From: Actinomycetota bacterium
Lineage (GTDB): Bacteria > Actinomycetota > Actinomycetes > Nanopelagicales > Nanopelagicaceae
Assembly: GCA_005787645.1 (NCBI GenBank)
Contig: SYAM01000121.1
Coordinates: 1 to 30,456, forward strand
Direction: 5' to 3'
DNA length: 30,456 bases
Shown here: one piece after another, positions 25,774 through 30,456 of the stretch
Numbering within the stretch: position 1 is the stretch's first letter
Layout: each line of letters starts with the position of its first letter
Program-made: the position numbers and the translations under genes
The notes under the pieces: generated by a model
Told to the model about the DNA's origin: nothing
The model's input: only the letters and a program-made list of their open reading frames with translations
The model's database searches: none

Positions 25774-25803
25774 TAATCCCCACTTTACTCCACTTATCTC
25801 CAC
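25774..25803 (-). promoter_or_regulatory. MraZ-binding region: three tandem 10-bp repeats
   Basis: Read on the minus strand: GTGGAGATAA, GTGGAGTAAA, GTGGGGATTA, three contiguous 10-mers sharing the GTGG core once per helical turn. MraZ operators in other bacteria are arrays of TGGG/TGGA-type boxes at about 10-bp spacing upstream of mraZ. The match in spacing, core and position is strong, although binding is inferred. Confidence 0.8.
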
Positions 25804-25809
25804 AGTCAA
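25782..25809 (-). promoter_or_regulatory. mraZ: Candidate mraZ promoter overlapping the operator
   Basis: TTGACT (25809-25804) resembles a -35 box and TAAAGT (25787-25782) a -10 box, separated by 16 bp that are the first MraZ repeats. Predicted transcription would start about 30 nt before the mraZ ATG. Binding of MraZ to the repeats would cover the promoter, which fits autoregulation. Confidence 0.5.
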
Positions 25810-25812
25810 CCA

Positions 25813-25865
25813 CCCTCCCCCCTATCTCCCCTCGACTCCCCCCACTCTTCCCCCACTCTTCCCCC
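25813..25865 (-). other. G-tract cluster, potential G-quadruplex
   Basis: On the minus strand this segment has six runs of three to six G with loops of one to six bases. It includes two copies of GGGGGAAGAGT in tandem, followed by GGGGGG, GGGG, GGGGGG and GGG. It satisfies the usual G3+N1-7 quadruplex pattern several times over. It lies between the start of the plus-strand flavin reductase-like gene and the mraZ promoter. Confidence 0.6.
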
Positions 25866-25883
25866 GATTCCCGCTGTCAGCAG

Positions 25884-26399
25884 ATGTCGAAGAAAAGCCC
25901 TACCGTTAGCCAGATGGCCGCACTCGACCCCCGCACATTCCGCTCCCTGATGAGCGGGTGGATTACTGGTATCGCAATCGTCACCGCTGAGGTTGATGGC
26001 CAGCGGGTGGGAATCGTCTGTAACTCGTTGACTTCGGTCTCGCTCGATCCAGTCTTGGTCTCCTGGTGCGTAGATAAGAAGATTGCCTCGTTCCCGCTCT
26101 GGGAGAAGGCCACTTCCTGGTCAGTGAATTTCCTCGACGCTGGGCAAGAAGATTTAGTTCATCGCTTTACTGCGCACGGCACAGATCGATTTGCCGGGGT
26201 AGAGGTTCTCGAACCAACCGATGAGCACCCATCCCTTGCGCTCGCGGCGGCGAAGACATTCTTCACTGCACGAACACATGCACAATACGAAGCGGGAGAT
26301 CATGTGATTATTGTGGGAGCGGTGCTCTCATTTACCGATGGCATATCACAGCCCTTGACCTTCTTTAGAGGGAAGTTCCTTCCTGGGCCAAAAGCGTAG
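25884..26399 (+). CDS. Flavin reductase-like domain protein
   Basis: Predicted FMN-binding split-barrel protein of the flavin reductase (HpaC-like) family; such proteins use NAD(P)H to reduce free flavin for a partner monooxygenase or act as flavin-binding oxidoreductases. The 171-aa sequence shows the typical order: WITGIAIVTAEVDGQRVGIV, the conserved CNSLTSVSLDPVLVSWCVDK, WSVNFLDAGQEDL and a C-terminal GDHVIIVGAVLSF. No partner oxygenase gene is in the window, so the physiological substrate is unknown. Start ATG 25884 lacks a ribosome-binding site and could be leaderless. The gene is divergent from mraZ, and its end overlaps the convergent small HEPN-like gene by 35 bp. Confidence 0.88.
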   Translation: MSKKSPTVSQMAALDPRTFRSLMSGWITGIAIVTAEVDGQRVGIVCNSLTSVSLDPVLVSWCVDKKIASFPLWEKATSWSVNFLDAGQEDLVHRFTAHGTDRFAGVEVLEPTDEHPSLALAAAKTFFTARTHAQYEAGDHVIIVGAVLSFTDGISQPLTFFRGKFLPGPKA

Positions 26400-26712
26400 G
26401 TATCTCCTCTATTAAATCAGTAGCAACAAGTGGATTGCAGCGCTTGAGAACTGATTGTGCTGCTGCAGAAAAAATCTCCACTGCATGAACAACAATTTCT
26501 GCTCCACGCTCCCATGAGTCTGGTGGATGCGAGGCGATAAGCATCCTGTGACATTGTGGTAGCAGCGATAGATCGGGTGATCTCGGGCCAATTACTGCGG
26601 CATCGACATGTAGACCTGCAAGACTCTGAAGTAGAACAACATCTGGGTAGGCGCGTAAAACCCGTTCAGTCAGATGAAGATATGCGCGAGACTTATTGTT
26701 GGTCGTCGCCAA
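26365..26712 (-). CDS. Small helical protein, probable SAV_6107-like HEPN family
   Basis: A 115-aa, largely alpha-helical protein. The pattern YLHLTERVLRAYPDVVLLQSLAGLHVDAAVI and the later SWERGAEIVVHAVEIFSAAAQSVLKR resemble SAV_6107-type HEPN proteins that sit beside DUF3040 genes in actinobacteria. The classical catalytic RX4-6H of toxin HEPNs is not evident, so RNase activity should not be assumed. The start is TTG 26712, inside the last 20 nt of the DUF3040 gene; no ATG or GTG is available nearby. The stop overlaps the convergent flavin reductase-like gene by 35 bp. The family label comes from remembered similarity and context, not a search. Confidence 0.55.
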   Translation of the reverse strand: MATTNNKSRAYLHLTERVLRAYPDVVLLQSLAGLHVDAAVIGPRSPDLSLLPQCHRMLIASHPPDSWERGAEIVVHAVEIFSAAAQSVLKRCNPLVATDLIEEIPTLLAQEGTSL

Positions 26713-27049
26713 ACTGACGGCGTTCCCAGCGCTCTTCCAACATGCTGTTGAAGCGAGATCTGCGCTTCTCTCGCGGCGCCTTCATTCCTTGAATGCCAGC
26801 GCGGGAGGTAGTAATAAGTCGATAGACGCCAGCAAGAGCGATGATAAATCCGGCAATGCCGGCGATGATCACTTGGGTGACCAGACCGACAAAGAGAGTA
26901 ATGAAGCCCACTGCAATCAGGGTCAGGCTCAAGAGAGGAGAGCGCTTGCTCTTCTTCTGCGATAGCGCAGAGACAAGTTTGGGATCCTCCTGCGAGAGCG
27001 CAGCTTCCATCTCTGCAAGTAAGCGCTCTTCGTGTTCAGATAGTGGCAT
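26693..27049 (-). CDS. DUF3040 membrane protein
   Basis: A 118-aa protein starting MPLSEHEERLLAEMEAALSQEDPK, the hallmark N terminus of DUF3040. Two adjacent membrane segments (about 39-59 and 60-80) follow, then a basic, charged C-terminal tail. DUF3040 proteins are largely confined to actinobacteria and lie close to the dcw cluster; the Streptomyces member near ftsZ has been connected to division and sporulation. The ATG at 27049 follows GGGAAG. A HEPN-like gene begins within its 3' end, and dinB lies 58 nt upstream. Confidence 0.93.
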   Translation of the reverse strand: MPLSEHEERLLAEMEAALSQEDPKLVSALSQKKSKRSPLLSLTLIAVGFITLFVGLVTQVIIAGIAGFIIALAGVYRLITTSRAGIQGMKAPREKRRSRFNSMLEERWERRQFGDDQQ

Positions 27050-27083
27050 CGTCTTCCCGCGCTCCCTTCAGTAACGGCTTCAG

Positions 27084-27108
27084 AAAAATCTTAGCCCAGG
27101 TGCGGGCT
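27084..27108 (-). terminator. Weak intrinsic terminator candidate after dinB
   Basis: On the minus strand AGCCC (27108-27104) and GGGCT (27097-27093) can pair around a 6-nt loop, starting at the last base of the dinB stop codon. A run of five T (27088-27084) follows four bases later. The stem is short, so termination would be partial at best. Confidence 0.3.
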
Positions 27109-28325
27109 TACGGCTCACCCTCCATTGAACCCGATTGGCTCTCAGATTCGATTAGGCGGGCGGGCTTGAGCGCCCCGCCGCCAAAGCGACGGCGGGCCCG
27201 ATCGAGGGCTTTATCGACCTGGCGCCACCCCTTCTCCCGCGAACCGAGAGTCAACTGTTCGACCAGATGCTCCTGGCTCTCAAGGTTCTCTAATCGAACT
27301 CCCACCAGCCGGACACGTGCCCGCACCAAAGCCAATCCATTAAAAAGGCGACGCACCTGTTCGTAAATCTCTTGGGTGCTATCGGTTGGTAGATCGATCG
27401 TCTTTGACCTGGTGATGGTGGTGAAATCGCTAAATCGAATTTTGATCGAAATAGTCCGTGTGACCAATTCTTGATCTCGTAAACGTCGCGCCGCTCGCTC
27501 GGTCACTCGAAGAAGTTCGGCGAGCAGCTCTTCATTGTCATCATTATCTCGTGCAAAAGTCTCTTCAGCACCGATACTTTTATCAACCACGCTATCTTCG
27601 ACCACTCGATAATCTCTACCCCAAGCCAATTCATACAGGCTCTCCCCCTGGCTCGCACCGAGCGCACGAATCAGAGTATTTCGAGGAGTATGCGCGATAT
27701 CACCAATTGTCTGTAGCCCTAATTGGATGAGTGCATCCGCAGTCTTTGGACCCACTCCCCATAACTCACGAACTGGAAGCGGGTGGAGGAAATCTAAGAC
27801 GCGATTATCGGGAATCTCTAAAAGTCCATTGGGCTTACATCGCCCCGATGCAAGTTTGGCGATCAACTTAGTCGTTGAGATTCCCACGGAGCAGGTGATT
27901 GCCAATTCAGATTCGATACGTGCGCGGATTTGGTTTCCAATTTCGCGTGCATTTCCAATCAGTCTAGTCGCACCTGACACATCAAGAAATGCTTCATCGA
28001 GTGAGAGTGGTTCAACTCGCGGCGAAAAATCATTGAAGATTTTCATAACCTCGGCTGAGACTTCACCATATCGATGATGCCTGTTAGGTAAAAAGATCGC
28101 ATCCGGAGCAAGCCTGCGCGCCTGCGCAACTGGCATCGCCGCACGGATGCCAAAGGTGCGGGCACGATAATTTGCTGAGGTGACTACAGCACGTGGGCCA
28201 GCGCCAACGACCACCGCCTTACCCTTGAGCGTTGGATCATCAGCCTCTTCTACTGAGGCGAAGAAAGCATCCATATCAACGTGCAGGATGGTGCTCTGCT
28301 TACTCTCATGGGCTATCTCAGGCAC
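27108..28325 (-). CDS. dinB: DNA polymerase IV (DinB, Y family)
   Basis: Error-prone translesion DNA polymerase. From GTG 28325 it is 405 aa. It contains the N-terminal catalytic motif ILHVDMDAFFASVE, the steric-gate region following it, SLDEAFLDVSG with the second catalytic Asp-Glu, CSVGISTTKLIAKLAS, the helix-hairpin-helix WGVGPKTADAL and a little-finger domain. The sequence EQLTLG near the C terminus resembles a beta-clamp-binding motif. All catalytic acids are present, so this is an active polymerase type and not an ImuB-like protein. A longer frame (to 28682) lies inside dnaE2 and is rejected. The chosen start overlaps the dnaE2 stop by 8 nt, implying co-expression. Confidence 0.95.
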   Translation of the reverse strand: MPEIAHESKQSTILHVDMDAFFASVEEADDPTLKGKAVVVGAGPRAVVTSANYRARTFGIRAAMPVAQARRLAPDAIFLPNRHHRYGEVSAEVMKIFNDFSPRVEPLSLDEAFLDVSGATRLIGNAREIGNQIRARIESELAITCSVGISTTKLIAKLASGRCKPNGLLEIPDNRVLDFLHPLPVRELWGVGPKTADALIQLGLQTIGDIAHTPRNTLIRALGASQGESLYELAWGRDYRVVEDSVVDKSIGAEETFARDNDDNEELLAELLRVTERAARRLRDQELVTRTISIKIRFSDFTTITRSKTIDLPTDSTQEIYEQVRRLFNGLALVRARVRLVGVRLENLESQEHLVEQLTLGSREKGWRQVDKALDRARRRFGGGALKPARLIESESQSGSMEGEP

Positions 28326-30456
28326 TGGCGCTCGATTCTTTTGCCATATTAATAAGAGTATCCATCTGCGCCCGGACAACTGAGATATCGCCACTCTCAC
28401 GCCAGAGCGAGTACAACTCCCCGAGATCCCATGCACAGTGAGCAAGGATGGAGACTCCGCGCGAGCCGGTTCGACGCAAGGTGCCATGTACCAGTAGGAG
28501 TTTCGAGTGGTAGAGGGTTCGCCCAGAGTGGAGTTGGGTATTTTCAAAGAAGGTCGCATCGCTACATCCAGTGCCATCATCGAGGGTGATGAAGATGACC
28601 CGTCGACCAGAGCGAACTGGTGGGCTCTGCAGCGCGACTTTGACCCCCGCGACAAGAAGTGGGGTACGTGAGCGATGCGCAAGAAGATCGGCTGCGCGAA
28701 CTACGCCAAGGGCAGTTAAGAAATGGTGATAGAAGGCGATCAGGTGATGGCTCACATCAAGACCAAGGAGGGCAACCTCATGACGGACCTTCTCGCTCTC
28801 TGTCAGGGCGGGTAATCCACTTGCAATCAATGAGCTTTCTTGGTCGTCGAAGAGCAGAGCCATTTGATTGGATGAAGGAGCGCTCCATCGATCTAACTCT
28901 TTGTAATGAAGTAAGAGTTCACGTCGATTGATACCGGGATGAAGTTGATCGAATGCGCCAAGGAGAATGAGGTTCTCGACAATAGGTCTAGAGACTCGAG
29001 CGCGATAGGTGAAATCGGCGCAATCGATAAATGGACGACCGGAGATAATTTCGCGCATCTGACTCTCATCAATACCCGAGATATCAGAGAGCGCTACTCG
29101 GATTCCGTAACTACCATTCACCTCTTCGACGAGATACTCACTCCCAGATCTATTGATATCGAGTGGGAGTGGTCGAACGCCCATCTGTCGCGCCTCATCA
29201 AGAAGTAATCGTTTGGGATACATGCCAGGATCATGAGTCAGTAAGCCGGCGATGAAATGTGCGGGGTAATGGGTCTTAAGCCATGCTGATTGATAAGTGG
29301 GTAGCGCAAAAGCTGCAGCATGCGCTTTACAGAAACCAAAGGATGCAAAAGCACGAAGGACATCATTGACCTCTTCGACGACGCTGATCGGATATCCACG
29401 TTCCTGTCCGCGATTAATGAACCAGGGATAGAACTCGACGCTTCGCTCGGGATCGTTGAGAATGCGGCGATATGACTCGGCTTCGGCAAGTGAAACCCCC
29501 GCGATAATGGCGATGATGCGAATGACCTGTTCATGAAATACCACAACGCCCTCAGTCTCAGCGAGGATCTCGTAGAGCGATGGATGAATGAGTCGAGGTG
29601 CGCTCCAACCTTGTCTAGCTCGAAGAAAGGGAGTGATCATGTCGCTCTTTACTGGGCCGGGGCGAAAGAGTGAGATATCGATGATGAGATCGTTGAAGGC
29701 TTCCGGAGCGAATTTTCCGATTAATTCCCGTTGCCCAGGGCTTTCTATCTGAAAGACGCCGAGCGTCTTGGTGGAACGGATAAGAGTGAAGGTCTTGGCA
29801 TCATCGAGGGCGATCTCATCGAGCGGAATATCCTTTTTATCGACACGACGAATCTCACTTAATGCATGCGCCATAGCTGATTGCATTCGCACACCAAGAA
29901 TGTCGAGCTTAAGAAGTCCAACGCTCTCGACATCATCTTTATCCCATTGCGACATTAGATACCCCGAGGCGCCCATTTGACTGGGCATGCGATCAAGGAG
30001 TGCGCTATCGGCGAGTATCACTGCACAAGGGTGCATCGAAAGATGGCGTGGCAACTTATCGAGTTGTTGGGCAAGGGTGATTGCCTTACCCATAGGTTCA
30101 TTAATGGTGAGATGGCGTAGCTCTGGTAGATCGCGGAGCGCGTTGGTGATGTTCTTTGCACGGATATGTGGCAAGGATTTTGCCAAGGTATCGATCTCTT
30201 CATGAGGTAGCGCAAGCGCCGCACCCACATCACGAATCGCATGGCGCGCTCGATAGGTCTCGACCATGGCAACTGTCGTCGTTTGCGCAGAGCCATGTGG
30301 CCAGGAACCTGCAGGGTTGTATCGAGCGAAGACTTGATCGTAAATCTCTAATCTCCGCGCAGATTCGACATCGATATCGATATCAGGCAAATCAGTGCGG
30401 AGCGTGGAACAGAATCGCTCCATCAATAAACCATGTTCGAGTGGATCAACTCCTGA
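28318..30456 (-). CDS. dnaE2: Error-prone DNA polymerase DnaE2, 5' end cut by window edge
   Basis: C-family polymerase used in damage-tolerance and induced mutagenesis. The frame is open to the right edge and gives 712 codons, beginning SGVDPLEHGLLMERFCS, so the PHP domain and start lie outside. The catalytic aspartates are in DLPDIDIDVESARRLEIYDQ and LLKLDILGV. The DVES form and the short spacing that follows match DnaE2 and not DnaE1 (compare PDIDLDFDER in the other copy). Later parts are the fingers (ISLFRPGPVKSDM), the HhH region and an OB-fold ending near WDLGELYSLW. The 3' end overlaps dinB by 8 nt. Any SOS operator would be outside the window. Confidence 0.93.
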   Translation of the reverse strand, partial: SGVDPLEHGLLMERFCSTLRTDLPDIDIDVESARRLEIYDQVFARYNPAGSWPHGSAQTTTVAMVETYRARHAIRDVGAALALPHEEIDTLAKSLPHIRAKNITNALRDLPELRHLTINEPMGKAITLAQQLDKLPRHLSMHPCAVILADSALLDRMPSQMGASGYLMSQWDKDDVESVGLLKLDILGVRMQSAMAHALSEIRRVDKKDIPLDEIALDDAKTFTLIRSTKTLGVFQIESPGQRELIGKFAPEAFNDLIIDISLFRPGPVKSDMITPFLRARQGWSAPRLIHPSLYEILAETEGVVVFHEQVIRIIAIIAGVSLAEAESYRRILNDPERSVEFYPWFINRGQERGYPISVVEEVNDVLRAFASFGFCKAHAAAFALPTYQSAWLKTHYPAHFIAGLLTHDPGMYPKRLLLDEARQMGVRPLPLDINRSGSEYLVEEVNGSYGIRVALSDISGIDESQMREIISGRPFIDCADFTYRARVSRPIVENLILLGAFDQLHPGINRRELLLHYKELDRWSAPSSNQMALLFDDQESSLIASGLPALTESEKVRHEVALLGLDVSHHLIAFYHHFLTALGVVRAADLLAHRSRTPLLVAGVKVALQSPPVRSGRRVIFITLDDGTGCSDATFFENTQLHSGRTLYHSKLLLVHGTLRRTGSRGVSILAHCAWDLGELYSLWRESGDISVVRAQMDTLINMAKESSASA

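Noticed and set aside
26365..27049. Toxin-antitoxin interpretation of the two small overlapping genes
   Set aside because: Overlap and size fit superficially, but DUF3040 is a conserved actinobacterial membrane protein and the HEPN-like protein shows no evident catalytic RX4-6H motif.
28326..28682. Extended N terminus for dinB, giving 524 residues
   Set aside because: The extension lies wholly inside dnaE2 in another frame, resembles no DinB sequence, and the homologous region begins at ILHVDMDAFF just after the chosen GTG.
1..30456. Mobile elements, CRISPR arrays, tRNA/rRNA genes, prophage or defence systems
   Set aside because: None was recognised by reading: no transposase or integrase motifs, no spaced direct repeats of CRISPR type, no tRNA-like cloverleaf ending in CCA. 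Almost all sequence is accounted for by conserved housekeeping genes.

Overview
This window is a chromosomal housekeeping segment of an actinobacterium. It holds a complete division and cell-wall (dcw) cluster between two C-family DNA polymerase genes. The assignment to Actinomycetota rests on gene content and order: mraZ-rsmH-ftsL-ftsI-murE-murF-mraY-murD-ftsW-murG-murC-ftsQ-ftsZ-pgeF-yggS-sepF-yggT with no ftsA. It is also supported by a DUF3040 gene beside mraZ, a lysine-rich DksA-type zinc-finger gene next to lspA, and the linked lspA-rluD-dnaE1 block. Base composition looks close to half GC by eye, low for soil actinomycetes, and spacing is very tight. Together these suggest a streamlined, probably aquatic lineage such as Nanopelagicales or a relative; that placement is inference.

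Layout from left to right. Positions 1-5453 (minus strand) hold dnaE1 (3' end cut by the window edge), rluD, lspA and a histone-like/DksA fusion gene, transcribed in the reverse of that order. Position 5657-8779 (plus) is ileS, led by six 9-bp tandem repeats. Positions 8781-25746 (minus) are the dcw cluster, transcribed from mraZ (25746) down to yggT (8781). Many junctions are 1-nt or 4-nt stop/start overlaps, implying translational coupling. Position 25884-26399 (plus) is a flavin reductase-like gene divergent from mraZ. Positions 26365-30456 (minus) hold dnaE2 (5' end cut), dinB, a DUF3040 membrane protein and a small HEPN-like protein.

The genes work together as follows. MurC-F, MraY and MurG make lipid II. 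FtsW and FtsI polymerise and cross-link it at the septum. FtsZ and SepF form the cytoplasmic ring, FtsQ and FtsL link the ring to the synthase, and MraZ autoregulates the cluster. MurE carries the DNPR motif expected for meso-diaminopimelate. DnaE1 is the replicase, while DnaE2 and DinB form a damage-tolerance pair.

No rRNA, tRNA, insertion sequence, prophage, CRISPR array or toxin-antitoxin pair was seen, and no gene-free stretch exceeds about 205 bp. I see no wholly new multi-gene system. The unusual points are local: an lspA gene with no ATG/GTG/TTG start but an ATT in a TAATT coupling site; the 9-bp ileS leader repeats carrying serial in-frame GTG codons; a strong G-quadruplex candidate between mraZ and its divergent neighbour; a repeat-rich mraZ-rsmH spacer; the dnaE2-dinB overlap; and the absence of divIVA where actinobacteria normally carry it.
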